From Candidatus Hoaglandella endobia (GTDB lineage Bacteria > Pseudomonadota > Gammaproteobacteria > Enterobacterales > Enterobacteriaceae): 64,000 bases of DNA. Every line of letters starts with the position of its first letter. Position 1 is the first letter of the stretch. The notes below the pieces were generated by a model. The model searched no databases and was not told where the DNA came from. It saw only the letters and a program-made list of their open reading frames with translations. Shown one piece after another: positions 51,289 through 64,000 of this stretch. The translations under genes were made by a program, and so were the position numbers. The DNA lies in assembly GCF_900044015.1 (NCBI RefSeq), contig NZ_LN999835.1:62001-126000 (forward strand), written 5' to 3'.

Positions 51289-53898
51289 ATGAGCAACCTG
51301 ATTATGACTGATTCTGGAGATAAGGACTACTCGTTACATACCCCAATGATGCAGCAGTATTTGAAAATTAAAGCACAACAACCAGATATACTGCTTTTCT
51401 ATCGGATGGGAGATTTTTATGAACTATTCTACGATGATGCCAAGCGCGCATCGCAGCTTATGGATATATCTATAACTAAACGTGGTTCCTCAGCTGGCGA
51501 GCCGATTCTTATGGCTGGCGTGCCACATCATGCGCTAGATCATTACCTAGCGAAACTAGTAGCATTAGGGGAATCGATAGCTATTTGTGAGCAGATAGGT
51601 GATCCAGTCACGACAAAAGGGCCGATAGAACGGCGCGTGGTACGCATCGTAACTCCCGGTACTCTGAGCGACGAAGCGTTGCTGAATGAACGCCAGGATA
51701 ATCTAATAGCCGCACTATTTCAGACACCGGATGGCTTTGGTTATGCCACACTGGATATGACCTCTGGTCGTTTTCTTGTTTCTGAACCAGCAGACCGCGA
51801 GGCGATGGCCGCTGCATTACAGCGCACTAATCCAGCGGAGCTTTTATATCCTGAGATGCTGCAAGATTTCATACTGATCGAGTACCGTAGCGGGTTGCGA
51901 CGTCGGCCTATTTGGGAATTCGATCTTGATACCGCCCGTCAGCAGCTCAATAGCCAGTTCGGCACCCGCGACCTAACTGGTTTTGGCATCGATCGGGCGC
52001 ATTTGGCTCTGCGCGCTGCTGGTTGTCTACTGCAGTACGCTAAAAATACCCAACTAACTGAGCTACCGCATATTCGAGCTATCACTTTTGAGCGGGAACA
52101 AGATAGTATCGTGATGGATGTAGCAACGCGTCAAAATTTGGAATTAACTCAGAATTTGAGCGGCGGCAGTGATAATACTCTGGCCGCTATCATTGACCGT
52201 ACCGTCACTCCCATGGGGAGCCGTATGCTAAAACGCTGGCTACATATGCCAACACGCGATATCAATATACTCACGCAACGTCAGAATAGCATCCAGGCGC
52301 TGCAGTATAATGGTAGCTTTTCCAGGCTTCAGCTACTGTTGCGTAATATCGGCGATTTGGAACGGGTGCTAGCGCGTCTTGCGCTGCGCTCGGCGCGTCC
52401 ACGAGATCTAGCGCGCATACGCCATGCCGTTGCTCAACTACCTGATATTCAAGCGCTGCTGATCGAGACAAATAGCCCATATCTGCCACAATTGCTAGAA
52501 CGTATCGGAGAATTTAGTGAGTTGCGTTCATTGCTAGAACGTGCCCTAGTTGAGGCGCCACCTGTACTTGTGCGGGACGGAGGTGTAATCAACTCCGGTT
52601 ATAACGATGAGCTAGACTATTTGCGCGCGTTGTCGAAGGGAGCCAACGATTATCTCGACTGTTTTGAAGTACGTGAACGGGAAAAAACCGGTCTTGATAC
52701 ATTAAAAGTAGGGTTTAATGCTGTCTATGGATATTTCATTCAGTTGAGTCGAAGGCAAAGCCACTTGGCACCTATCCATTATGTACGCCGCCAGACTTTG
52801 AAAAACGCCGAACGCTATATTATCCCAGAACTGAAAGAATATGAAGATAAGGTACTGACGTCGAAAAGTAAAGCTATAGCCCTAGAAAAGGAACTGTACG
52901 ACAAGCTATTAAACTGGATGTTGCCGTCTCTGCCAGCGCTACAGCAAAGCGCTGCAGCGCTGGCAGAGCTGGACGTGCTTTGCAATCTTGCCGAGCGCGC
53001 TGATACACTAAATTATGTATGCCCGACGCTCGTTGATAAAGTTGGTATTCATATTATCAACGGCCGTCATCCAGTTGTTGAACAGGTACTGAGCGAACCT
53101 TTTATAGCTAATTCACTATTGTTGTCTGAAGAAAAGCGTATGTTGATCATTACTGGCCCTAATATGGGTGGTAAAAGTACTTATATGCGCCAAACTGCTC
53201 TGATTGTACTGCTGGCATATATCGGTAGTTTCTTGCCCGTTGAGCAGGCTACCATCGGCCCGGTAGACCGTATTTTTACCCGAGTTGGCGCTACAGATGA
53301 TTTAGCTTCTGGGCGCTCCACTTTTATGGTAGAAATGACCGAAACCGCTAATATTCTGCATAATGCTACGCGACTAAGTCTGGTGTTAATGGATGAAATA
53401 GGCCGTGGTACTTCTACTTATGACGGGTTATCGCTGGCATGGGCCTGTGCAGAAAATTTGGTGGTGCGTATTAAGGCGATGACCTTGTTTGCAACGCACT
53501 ATTTCGAACTGACCAAGCTGCCGGAAAAGCTCAAGGGAGTAGTGAATGTTCATTTTGAAGTTTTGGAGTATGGACAAACTGTTGCTTTCCTGCACGCTGT
53601 GCAAGAGGGCGCTGCTAGCAAGAGCTACGGTCTGTCAGTAGCTGCGTTAGCTGGGGTACCGAGCGACGTCATAAAACGTGCGCGGCAAAAGCTTAAAGAA
53701 TTAGAAATGTTGTCTAACGCGGTATCAATGCAGCAGCAAGCGGTATCAATGCAGCAGCAAGAAGTACCATCTGCCCTAGTTATCGAGGTATTAGGAAATA
53801 TAGATCCTGCTCGGTTATCACCAAACCAGGCGCTGGAATGGTTATATCGGCTAAAAAAAATGGTGAAATCCTCTCCCCACCGAATAGTACATTCTTAA
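51289..53898 (+). CDS. mutS: DNA mismatch repair protein MutS
   Basis: Mismatch recognition ATPase. 869 residues (E. coli 853). The mismatch-wedging phenylalanine is F43 in GDFYELF; Walker [10 protein letters not shown] and the [14 protein letters not shown] motif are intact, followed by the [10 protein letters not shown] region. A perfect 21-base tandem duplication (53719-53760) in the C-terminal linker repeats VSMQQQA and stays in frame. The start could be ATG 51289 or Met6; both give the full N-terminal domain. MutL is not in this window. Confidence 0.97.
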   Translation: MSNLIMTDSGDKDYSLHTPMMQQYLKIKAQQPDILLFYRMGDFYELFYDDAKRASQLMDISITKRGSSAGEPILMAGVPHHALDHYLAKLVALGESIAICEQIGDPVTTKGPIERRVVRIVTPGTLSDEALLNERQDNLIAALFQTPDGFGYATLDMTSGRFLVSEPADREAMAAALQRTNPAELLYPEMLQDFILIEYRSGLRRRPIWEFDLDTARQQLNSQFGTRDLTGFGIDRAHLALRAAGCLLQYAKNTQLTELPHIRAITFEREQDSIVMDVATRQNLELTQNLSGGSDNTLAAIIDRTVTPMGSRMLKRWLHMPTRDINILTQRQNSIQALQYNGSFSRLQLLLRNIGDLERVLARLALRSARPRDLARIRHAVAQLPDIQALLIETNSPYLPQLLERIGEFSELRSLLERALVEAPPVLVRDGGVINSGYNDELDYLRALSKGANDYLDCFEVREREKTGLDTLKVGFNAVYGYFIQLSRRQSHLAPIHYVRRQTLKNAERYIIPELKEYEDKVLTSKSKAIALEKELYDKLLNWMLPSLPALQQSAAALAELDVLCNLAERADTLNYVCPTLVDKVGIHIINGRHPVVEQVLSEPFIANSLLLSEEKRMLIITGPNMGGKSTYMRQTALIVLLAYIGSFLPVEQATIGPVDRIFTRVGATDDLASGRSTFMVEMTETANILHNATRLSLVLMDEIGRGTSTYDGLSLAWACAENLVVRIKAMTLFATHYFELTKLPEKLKGVVNVHFEVLEYGQTVAFLHAVQEGAASKSYGLSVAALAGVPSDVIKRARQKLKELEMLSNAVSMQQQAVSMQQQEVPSALVIEVLGNIDPARLSPNQALEWLYRLKKMVKSSPHRIVHS
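53719..53760 (+). repeat. 21-base in-frame tandem duplication inside mutS
   Basis: Two perfect 21-base copies (53719-53739 and 53740-53760) encode a repeated seven-residue block AVSMQQQ in the MutS C-terminal linker. The reading frame is kept because 21 is a multiple of three. Confidence 0.92.
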
Positions 53899-53909
53899 CG
53901 TTTATATAT

Positions 53910-54866
53910 TTATCGCGGCGGAAGATAACTCAGCGGGTTTACAGATTTTCCCTTATAATGAATTTCAAAATGAAGTTTAGTTTTGATGGTTCCAGTGCTC
54001 CCCATAGTAGAAATTTTTTGCCCTACTTTTACTTCCTGTTGTTCGTGGACTAGCAACGTATCGTTGTGGGCGTAGGCACTCAAGTAATTATCATTATGCT
54101 TGATAATGATAAGATTACCATATCCCCGTAGGGCGTTGCCCGTATACACTACACGGCCACTGGCGGTCGCCAATATTGGTTGACCTCTTGATCCGGAGAT
54201 ATCGACGCCTTTATTGCCTCCTTCGGCAGTGGAACAATTGTCGATCATCTTCCCATTGGTAGGCCAACGCCAGCCGATTATAGCCGTATTTCCAGTATCT
54301 TTGAGAGCGGACGGCGCAGTAGTAGTTCTAGTAACAACAGTACCGTTGGTAGTAGTGAACATTTTTTCTTCACTCTGTTTATCGGCATGAATGTTATGTT
54401 TATAATAATCTACAATTAATTTTGTCAATTGCACCTTGGCTGGTATTGAAGTAGTACAGGTTCTTACATATAACGTCTGACCCACGTTCAGGCTGTAAGG
54501 TTTCATAATGTTGTTCCGTCTTGCTAAGTCCAGGTAGTCATTACCTGTAATCCAGGCAATGTAAAACAGGGTATCACTCCATTTTACCTGGTAAGTGATG
54601 CCATAATAAGAACCTTGTTGTATGTTTTTGTATCTCCTATTATAAATGATCCTTCCTTTCGGATAGATCTTTACCTGAGTGCCGCTGTTAACTGCAGCCA
54701 TATTGTAAGTATGGCCAATCTTCTGGTCGCATTTAACTGTAAAATTGCTGCCTACGCTTCTTATAGTAGGAGGTAAACCAGTCTGATTAGTAGTACACCC
54801 AGCCATGGCTATACTTACCATGGCACAGACCGTAATGCGGCGCCACGCGCACTTCAGGCTTTTCAT
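53910..54866 (-). CDS. nlpD: Murein hydrolase activator NlpD
   Basis: Outer-membrane lipoprotein that activates the amidase AmiC at division. 318 residues (E. coli 379). A lipobox SIAMAGC at the signal peptide end, a LysM domain (YQVKWSDTLFYIAWITGNDY) and a C-terminal LytM domain (NKGVDISGSRGQPILATASG, LHFEIHYKGKSVNPL). The catalytic zinc ligands are absent, as in NlpD itself. The linker is shortened. The convergent mutS ends 11 bases away. rpoS, downstream of nlpD in E. coli, is gone. Confidence 0.94.
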   Translation of the reverse strand: MKSLKCAWRRITVCAMVSIAMAGCTTNQTGLPPTIRSVGSNFTVKCDQKIGHTYNMAAVNSGTQVKIYPKGRIIYNRRYKNIQQGSYYGITYQVKWSDTLFYIAWITGNDYLDLARRNNIMKPYSLNVGQTLYVRTCTTSIPAKVQLTKLIVDYYKHNIHADKQSEEKMFTTTNGTVVTRTTTAPSALKDTGNTAIIGWRWPTNGKMIDNCSTAEGGNKGVDISGSRGQPILATASGRVVYTGNALRGYGNLIIIKHNDNYLSAYAHNDTLLVHEQQEVKVGQKISTMGSTGTIKTKLHFEIHYKGKSVNPLSYLPPR

Positions 54867-55483
54867 GCTTATTGCTCTCTTATGGCAGTAACGCCAATCA
54901 TGATATTAAGTAGTCTTAGGTAGGCCAGACATGTTTTGTTATATATCTATCTTTTTATCCTACAAACAATATGCAAGTAGTAACCATTTGATGCCTATCA
55001 AAAACTTTATCTAATTATAGAGAGAAAGTAGTGATGCTTAATCTATAAGTAGTCAGTCAAGCGCGGCTACATCAGGGGCCAGATCACATTTCCCCAGCGT
55101 GATAAGATCCCTTGTTGCTTCGACAGTTGCCATCATAAATTCTCTACTTCACCTTCGTCGTTAAATCAGCGGAAACTGCCCTCATTCATCTCTAGCTTGT
55201 CCATGAGCGCTTAAGGAAGGTTTGGCGGTAGGGGGTAGCAGTAGGCGGTCAAAATAATGGTGGCAAACTACCGCCACTGCAGCAGGAGTAATTAAGTTAT
55301 GAGCAGTAGTACTACGATGTGATCATCTGCTTTGTGCTCAAAAGCATAGTAGATAAATAGTAGATAAAAAGTTCATTTAGCACCGCCTTGATAACTTGCA
55401 ACAGGCGTTTAATGCTTATTCTAACGTAACTACACTATTCACAGCAGCATCAATAAATATATATGGGAAGATTCCATCAGTTG
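54867..55483. other. nlpD-ftsB gap where pcm, surE, truD, ispF and ispD are missing
   Basis: 617 bases replace five E. coli genes that lie between nlpD and ftsB. The middle (55060-55300) has coding-like composition, but no frame resembles any of the five. Some of these genes may have moved elsewhere in the genome. Confidence 0.45.
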
Positions 55484-55765
55484 TTATTTTGCTTGTTCTT
55501 GCACCAGACGATAAAAGACCTCGCCTGGTTTTATTAGGCTCAGATCGTTGCGTGATCGTTCCTCGATAGATTCCTGACCACTGTTCAAGTCATCAATTTC
55601 CGCAAGTAGCTGATTATTACGGGCCTTAATTTTGGCGTTATTACTTTGTTGTATCTTGATATCGTTTTTAACTTTTATGAAGTCGTGCAAACCATTTTTA
55701 CCTATCAAAAGCGAATACTGCAGCCAGCCTAGAAATACTAATAACAGAAGCGTAAGTTTTTTCAT
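55484..55765 (-). CDS. ftsB: Cell division protein FtsB
   Basis: Bitopic divisome protein that forms a complex with FtsL and FtsQ. Start ATG 55765 ([20 protein letters not shown]) gives 93 residues (E. coli 103). One membrane span, then a coiled coil and RPGE-like [11 protein letters not shown]. The upstream in-frame extension is not homologous. The C-terminal tail is shortened. Confidence 0.94.
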   Translation of the reverse strand: MKKLTLLLLVFLGWLQYSLLIGKNGLHDFIKVKNDIKIQQSNNAKIKARNNQLLAEIDDLNSGQESIEERSRNDLSLIKPGEVFYRLVQEQAK

Positions 55766-56163
55766 TCTAACCACTAAAAATAAAAAAGTTAAAATGGAAA
55801 ACAGAAATTGATTGCCCTCTACCAAAAAAGAAGTATGAAAATACAGCAAATATTCTCGTACTGGTAGTCGAGTCGTCGAGACAGCCTAAATTTTGGTATC
55901 AATCATAGTTAACCATAGTAGATAATATTTGGTCGCCATCTAGCAGATAAGTGCTTACTCCCAGCTACTCGGTTAGCTACACCCTATTTACCTGGGCGTG
56001 CTGGGACTTGACCATTGTCATAATTTACACCCCACCAGAAGAATATCACCACAGCCCATACGCTAATAGCGCTAATATGATATTAATAAAAGCCTCTACT
56101 ACGCAGGTAGATTACTATAATCGCTTACAATAATAGCCAAATAAATAACTAAAAATTATAGAA
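55766..56163. other. Gene-free region between ftsB and eno
   Basis: About 400 bases upstream of ftsB and downstream of eno. No similarity was recognised to the genes that separate these loci in E. coli. No terminator is obvious after eno. Confidence 0.4.
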
Positions 56164-59174
<3,011 letters not shown>

Positions 59175-59255
59175 CTAGATGCCGCTGGGACCCAGCCTAG
59201 CATTGCTAGGCGAAATTAATTAGTTGGCTGTGTACTTACAGTTATCTAACTGGAG

Positions 59256-60019
59256 CTAAGCAAGCAACTGGTGTAACCAGTCGATGCGCTGCTTAGAGCC
59301 GGCTTGGCCGCCGATAAGCGTTGTGCCGTACTCTTTATATTTCCAGTGCGCTGCCATACCAAGCTCAGCGTCTTTATGCATTTGGCGCGTACGGATCTGG
59401 ATTTCTAAAGTTTTGCCCAGCGGCCCAAGCACGACAGTATGAATAGATTGATAGCCATTAGGTTTCGGGTTGGCAACATAGTCGTCGAATTCATCTGGTA
59501 AGTAGCAGAAATGTGTATGCACAATACTAAGAGTAGCGTAACATTCCTTTAAACGATCTACTACCACTCGCACTGCCCGCACATCGAATAGTTCATCGAA
59601 TTCTAGCTCCTTTTGCTGCATTTTGCGCCAGATGCTATAAATATGTTTCGGACGGCCATCAATTGCAGCTTGCAGATCTGCTTGCTGTATAGTTTTTCGC
59701 AACGAGATAACAATATTTTCGATATATTGCTCGCGAGCAATTCGCCTCTCATGTAACATTTGGGCGATGCACTTGTATTCCTTAGGATACAAATAGCGGA
59801 AAAAAAATCTTCCAGTTCCCATGTTAGTTGGCCGATATCGAGACGGTTAGCGAGCGGTATATAAATATTGGTGCTTTCTTTAGCCGTCAACAACTGCTCA
59901 TTTTCTGGTGCATTTAGCCGTTCACTTGTTTGCGGCTTGGCGAGGCCTAAACTGTAAACCCAGTCTTCCACAGAAAATTCGCCAACTAGATTCAAATGTG
60001 CACTTCTTACCGCAACCAT
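59256..60019 (-). pseudogene. relA: Domain-trimmed RelA (alarmone synthetase) fragment with a T8 frameshift
   Basis: From ATG 60019 the frame reads MVAVRSAHLNLVGEFSVEDW, then jumps in frame to ENEQLLTAKESTNIYIPLAN, dropping about 140 codons that encode most of the N-terminal HD-like domain. At GAT followed by T8 (59800-59807) the frame breaks; the match continues in the next frame as FRYLYPKEYKCIAQ, RPKHIYSIWRKMQ, FDELFDVRAVRVVVDRL, NPKPNGYQSIHTVVLGP, LEIQIRTRQMHKDAELGMAA and stops at LLA, TAG, where E. coli has Trp. Thus the ppGpp synthetase domain remains nearly whole, while the HD domain and the whole C-terminal regulatory half are gone. One extra T would give a 254-residue protein. Confidence 0.9.
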
Positions 60020-60742
60020 ACCTACTACCTAAATTATAGAGCCTAACTTATAGAAGAGATGTTGGAATTTTTAATTTTTTAAATAGAAAATCACTTCTAT
60101 TATTTTTTATTAAAACAGCCTGCTAAAAACTAGTACAGTTCAGAGATTCCTAGAATCTAGCTCATATAATTGACACTGCTTTAAGCAGAAGGCGTACCAT
60201 ACCATGCCAATTATGGGCTTTAGTACATTGCTAGTTATAAAGTATTTTTAACTTAATTAGCCTCGGCTAACTTTTTTGCTTGAGTTATACTGACATTGCT
60301 TATAAGTACTAAGAAGTAAAATTTTGGTATAATTACCGAAAGAGTCTTCGCGGGAGATAAAGAAACGGCTAAAGCGGCGACATTCTGTAGGATGTATTAG
60401 TAGTAGTGTAGCCGGAATTAAGATAATTTTCTGGTTTTAAGTAGGGAAAGTTATGTCACTGCTTTTATTTAGGGTAGGGGGAGACATCGTGCTTATTCAT
60501 CACCTACAATGAATGGTGTTGTAAAATTTAGAATAATTTACCCAACACTCTGTGTTGCTACTAGATAATAGTTATCCTCCGCTAGTAGCTTAAGCTACTG
60601 GTAGTAAAATACCTACTGCGTAAATAAAGCGAGCAAACCTACCTAAAAGTAGAGTTTTGATAAAGCAGGATACACATCCCGCTCCCTGTTAGGGAGCTAA
60701 CAGTAATCGCAAAAAAAATAGACAAGAAAAACGGCGTGTCGA
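60020..60742. other. Gene-free region between relA and erpA
   Basis: About 720 AT-rich bases; rlmD, the E. coli neighbour upstream of relA, is not recognisable. A hairpin CTGTTAG / CTAACAG with GGAG loop lies at 60684-60703, about 40 bases beyond the erpA stop, overlapping an alternative GCTCCCT / AGGGAGC pairing; it may protect or end the erpA transcript. Confidence 0.45.
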
Positions 60743-61084
60743 TTAGATACTGAAAGAAGAGCCGCATCCACAAGTGGTCTTGGCATTGGGATTGGTAACG
60801 ATAAAGCGCGATCCTTCTAGCCCTTCGCTATAATCTACTGAGCCGCCTACTAAATATTGTAGACTCATAGGATCAACTACTAGTGTTACTCCTTGTTTCT
60901 CAAGGGTAAAGTCATCTTCTTTGATTTTATCGTCTAAAGTAAAATTATATTGAAAACCACTACAGCCGCCGCCGGTAATATAGATCCTTAATTTTATATT
61001 AGTATTATTTTCATCTGCAATAAGGTTTTTTATTTTAGTTGTAGCTGAATCGGTAAACTGTAATTGCAATGCTATTGCGTTCAT
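60743..61084 (-). CDS. erpA: Iron-sulfur cluster insertion protein ErpA
   Basis: A-type carrier that delivers Fe-S clusters to apo-proteins such as IspG/IspH. Start ATG 61084 ([20 protein letters not shown]) is preceded by AAGGGAG. 113 residues (E. coli 114). The three cluster cysteines are C41 (GGGCSGFQY), C105 and C107 ([11 protein letters not shown]). [20 protein letters not shown] is nearly identical to E. coli ErpA, which separates it from IscA and SufA. Confidence 0.96.
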   Translation of the reverse strand: MNAIALQLQFTDSATTKIKNLIADENNTNIKLRIYITGGGCSGFQYNFTLDDKIKEDDFTLEKQGVTLVVDPMSLQYLVGGSVDYSEGLEGSRFIVTNPNAKTTCGCGSSFSI

Positions 61085-61319
61085 AATTTTACTCCCTTTC
61101 AAGTATCTATTATTTAGCTTTACGTTTAAGTATTATATTAAGATAAATATATGCTACTATCTACATAAAAAATTAAAGGTGGCAAACTAGTAAAAAGAAA
61201 TTTTTCTTTTTCTAAAGATGAAATATTGCTCATATTAGTTTTATTTGCTATTTCTAACTGCCTGTTTAACCTTGATTATGAGAGATTGCTAGTGCCTGAT
61301 GTTAAAAGGAGCAGAAAAA

Positions 61320-61778
61320 ATGCAAGAAGAACAAAACCGTAAGACCTCCTCCTTAAGCATACTCGGCATTGCTGGGGTAGAACCGTACCGGCAAGAGTCT
61401 CATGAAGAAGAGTACATGAATGAAGCTCAACTTCTACATTTCAAACGTATTCTAGAAGCGTGGCGTAATCAACTTAGAGGTGAGGTCGGACGTACTGTGT
61501 CGTATATGCAAGATGAGGCTGCTAATTTTCCGGATCTGGTTGATCGTGCTGCGCAAGAAGAAGAATTTAGCCTTGAACTGCGTAACCGCGAGCGGGAACG
61601 TAAGTTAATTAAAAAAATAGAAAAAACTCTAAAAAAAGTTAAAAATCATGATTTCGGCTTTTGTGACTCCTGTGGAGTAGAAATCGGTATTCGCCGTCTA
61701 GAGGCGCGGCCGACCGCTAACTTGTGTATCGACTGTAAAACCATTGCTGAAATCCGTGAAAAACAGATGACTGGATAA
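61320..61778 (+). CDS. dksA: RNA polymerase-binding transcription factor DksA
   Basis: Coiled-coil cofactor that acts with ppGpp on rRNA and amino acid promoters. ATG 61320 ([20 protein letters not shown]), preceded by AAAAGGAGCAG, gives 152 residues (E. coli 151). Tip aspartates D72 and D75 ([13 protein letters not shown]) and the four-cysteine zinc finger (C115, C118, C136, C139) are intact. Its ppGpp partner enzyme RelA is damaged in this window. Confidence 0.97.
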   Translation: MQEEQNRKTSSLSILGIAGVEPYRQESHEEEYMNEAQLLHFKRILEAWRNQLRGEVGRTVSYMQDEAANFPDLVDRAAQEEEFSLELRNRERERKLIKKIEKTLKKVKNHDFGFCDSCGVEIGIRRLEARPTANLCIDCKTIAEIREKQMTG

Positions 61779-62140
61779 ATAATCATACGCCGGTTACTGC
61801 TGCGGTCTGCTTTGAAGGATATTTAAAAAATATAATCAGTATAAGAATAGCAAGTTAGCTATTAGCACCTTGCAGCAAAGTAAGCCTACTTGTATAATTT
61901 TTAATTAGCTGCTTAATCTATTTTCTACTGAAAATCACAGCTATCAGCAACTATCTCTAGGCACAAGTATATTCTATGGCGAGTGAATATTTAGTTAGTA
62001 TACATATCTTAAAATGGCAGTGCCAACCACGCTCACTTCATGAAGAACAACGTACTAGCTTATGCTCTTACTTAGAGATTAGTTATATTAGCTGCTGTTT
62101 TTAAGTAGTTTTTGTTTATTTATGACTGTTGAGGTATAAT
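61779..62140. other. dksA-pcnB gap where gluQ is missing
   Basis: About 360 bases. E. coli has gluQ (glutamyl-Q tRNA synthetase) here; I saw no match. The segment just before pcnB contains the ribosome binding site GAGGT at 62131-62135. Confidence 0.5.
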
Positions 62141-63553
62141 ATTTTTACCCGAGTAGCCAATTTATACCGTAAGGTACTAAATCATGAACGTGTAGAAATA
62201 GTACCAGAGGATAGGCGACTTTTGACAATTATTCCGCGTGATCAACATCATATATCACGGAAAGAGATCAGTGACAATGCCTTAAAAGTGCTTTATCGGC
62301 TGAACAAGGCGGGCTTTGAAGCTTATCTAGTCGGTGGCGGCGTACGCGATATATTACTGGGTAAAAAGCCCAATGACTTTGATATTACCACCAATGCTAC
62401 ACCAGAGCAGATGCGTAAACTATTTGGCAATTGTCGGCTAATAGGCCGACGTTTCCGTCTTGCCCACGTAATGTTTGGGCCGGAAATCATTGAAGTTGCT
62501 ACTTTCCGCGGTCATCATCAGAATAATCAGACGATAGCTTCTAACAATAAAGGTATGTTACTGCGTGATAATATTTTCGGTTCTCTCGAAGAGGATGCCC
62601 AGCGCCGTGATTTTTCTGTCAATAGCCTATATTATAATGTGGCTGATTTTACGCTGCGCGATTATACAGGCGGTCTGAAAGATTTATATGAAGGCACCAT
62701 ACGTCTTATCGGCGATCCAGAAACTCGTTATCGAGAAGATCCAGTTCGCATGTTGCGTGCAATACGCTTTGCAGCAAAATTGAATATGACTATTAGCTAT
62801 GAGACGGCTGAGCCCATCTCCAGACTTGCTGGATTATTATGCGATATTCCTCCGGCGAGGCTATTTGAAGAATCATTAAAACTTTTTCAGACGGGCTATG
62901 GTGAAACGACCTACCATCTTTTATGTAAATATCAGTTATTTAAACCTCTTTTCCCACTGATAAATCGTAATTGTACTGAGTATCATGATGATAGCTATAT
63001 AAAGCAAATGATCGTGCGCGTTCTGGTCAATGCCGACTATCGTTTACACAATGATATGCGAGTTAATCCAGCTTTTTTATTTGCCGCGATGCTGTGGTAT
63101 CCTCTGCTAGAGCAGACTAAGACACTCACCCATAAGATCAGCGGTATGTCCTATTTTGATGCCTTCTCACTGGCAATAAAAGATGTTCTTGACGAGCAGT
63201 GCCGCACATTAGCCCTTCCTAAAAGGTTAACCAGTCTGATGCGAGATATATGGCAATTGCAGTTGCGATTATCACTTATCAGTCAAGGTAAAGGTAAAAG
63301 CGCTCATAAGCTAAAGCTCATAGACCATCCCAAGTTCCGTGCCGCTTATGATCTGCTAACCTTGCGCGCTGAAGTAGAAAATAACGCTGAGCTCCAGCTT
63401 GTTAGCCACTGGTTGAATTCAGCCCACCAGTGGCCTGAATTACAGGTAGCTACGAAGCGGCATCAGAAAACCATACTGACCAAGTATGGGCCGAACAACC
63501 TACAAACGCGCCAAGGTACAACAAAAGGTACCACAAATCGAGAGATAGCCTAA
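62141..63553 (+). CDS. pcnB: Poly(A) polymerase I, probable AUU start
   Basis: Adds poly(A) tails to RNAs, promoting decay. The E. coli gene starts at the rare codon AUU (ATT TTT ACC CGA), and the same codons occur here at 62141, five bases after GAGGT. The TTG at 62129 overlaps that ribosome binding site, and no ATG or GTG is suitably placed. From ATT the protein has 470 residues (E. coli 465). The nucleotidyltransferase motif [18 protein letters not shown] has its aspartates at 79 and 81; [12 protein letters not shown] and [17 protein letters not shown] follow. The basic C-terminal tail is degenerate. folK, downstream in E. coli, is absent. Confidence 0.94.
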   Translation: MFTRVANLYRKVLNHERVEIVPEDRRLLTIIPRDQHHISRKEISDNALKVLYRLNKAGFEAYLVGGGVRDILLGKKPNDFDITTNATPEQMRKLFGNCRLIGRRFRLAHVMFGPEIIEVATFRGHHQNNQTIASNNKGMLLRDNIFGSLEEDAQRRDFSVNSLYYNVADFTLRDYTGGLKDLYEGTIRLIGDPETRYREDPVRMLRAIRFAAKLNMTISYETAEPISRLAGLLCDIPPARLFEESLKLFQTGYGETTYHLLCKYQLFKPLFPLINRNCTEYHDDSYIKQMIVRVLVNADYRLHNDMRVNPAFLFAAMLWYPLLEQTKTLTHKISGMSYFDAFSLAIKDVLDEQCRTLALPKRLTSLMRDIWQLQLRLSLISQGKGKSAHKLKLIDHPKFRAAYDLLTLRAEVENNAELQLVSHWLNSAHQWPELQVATKRHQKTILTKYGPNNLQTRQGTTKGTTNREIA

Positions 63554-63694
63554 CAAAACAGAATAGGTGCAGTACTTGAAAACTACTCAACTATCTATTT
63601 TAAGGTAATTGTCAGCGACAGCCGAGTTGCTCAGGTACTACGCAACAGCCTAACGCTGGAAAAGAAGCTCAGTGATTTATTCGTTTTTTAGTTG

Positions 63695-63784
63695 TGACGG
63701 TGAGGAAGGGATTCGAACCCTCGATACACTTGCGCATATACACACTTTCCAGGCGTGCTCCTTCAGCCACTCGGACACCTCACC
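63695..63784 (-). tRNA. tRNA-Ser (GGA) with a TCA rather than CCA encoded end
   Basis: Class II tRNA with acceptor GGTGAGG / CCTCACC, long variable arm and T-loop TTCGAAT. The anticodon loop CTGGAAA between CACGC and GTGTG gives GGA. It matches E. coli serW/serX. After the discriminator G (63698) the three bases encoded are TCA, where the two upstream tRNAs of this window and E. coli have CCA. The mature end would need trimming and CCA addition. Confidence 0.94.
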
Positions 63785-64000
63785 AAGTTGAAATACAAAA
63801 AATTTTTTCCATTTTATGGATTTATTTTTTAAAGGTAAAGGAAATTAGTGTAAAAAAAACCTTTCTTATACTGTGCTCTCAGCAAGAGGTTATAAAGAAA
63901 TTTATAACTATAAAACTTATAATGTTTCATAGAAAGTAAGAAGTTTTCTAGTATCAGATGATCATCTGATAATTATTGCAATTATCTTCGTCTAAGATAA
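63785..64000. other. AT-rich DNA to the window end
   Basis: About 215 bases without a credible gene. Long A and T runs are present; a palindromic GATGATCATC occurs at 63958-63967. It may hold the tRNA-Ser promoter. Confidence 0.4.

Overview
The window looks like a chromosome segment of a host-restricted member of the Enterobacterales (Gammaproteobacteria), most likely an insect endosymbiont in an intermediate stage of genome reduction. Nearly every protein aligns over its full length, from memory, with an Escherichia coli K-12 counterpart, and the gene order follows E. coli blocks. Many expected genes have been cut out, leaving short recognisable scars, enlarged AT-rich gaps, homopolymer frameshifts and short tandem duplications. 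Baumannia of sharpshooters or Sodalis-allied symbionts are plausible relatives, but the species cannot be named from sequence reading alone. No prophage, insertion sequence, CRISPR array, toxin or defence locus is visible.

Layout. 1-5410: 5' end of tilS, glnS, and a three-gene zinc/manganese-type ABC importer preceded by a tiny membrane ORF. 5491-14808: envelope block with a decayed hpf, lptB-lptA-lptC-kdsC-kdsD (LPS export and KDO synthesis), a yrbG scar, then divergent mlaFEDCB-ibaG-murA. 14839-19209: degQ, rplM-rpsI, sspA-sspB. 19230-30393: deaD, pnp, rpsO, truB, rbfA, infB, nusA, tRNA-Leu(GAG), secG, with scars of rimP and glmM (the latter just beyond secG). 30814-36479: ftsH, rlmE, greA, obgE, rpmA, rplU. 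37276-41190: an unusual group-C-like mntH, then lpxM and mepM. 41834-45370: rplS-trmD-rimM(frameshifted)-rpsP, and ffh. 45650-50655: gshA scar, tRNA-Arg(ACG), tRNA-Ser(GCU), alaS, and recA with a LexA-box-like operator. 51289-59123: mutS, nlpD, ftsB, eno, pyrG. 59256-63784: a domain-trimmed, frameshifted relA, erpA, dksA, pcnB with an AUU start, and tRNA-Ser(GGA).

How it fits together. The retained set is information processing (ribosome, tRNA, IF2/NusA/GreA/PNPase, SRP, Sec), outer-membrane upkeep (Lpt, Kds, LpxM, Mla, NlpD, MepM, MurA), metal uptake (ABC importer, MntH), and a DNA repair core (RecA, MutS). Losses hit stress, regulatory and accessory functions: hpf, rimP, rimM by frameshift, gshA, most of relA, yrbG, recX, csrA and nlpI. 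glmM is a notable loss because it lies on the pathway that feeds MurA and LPS. Three damaged genes (rimM, relA, hpf) are broken at A/T homopolymers, so polymerase slippage could still give some product from the first two.
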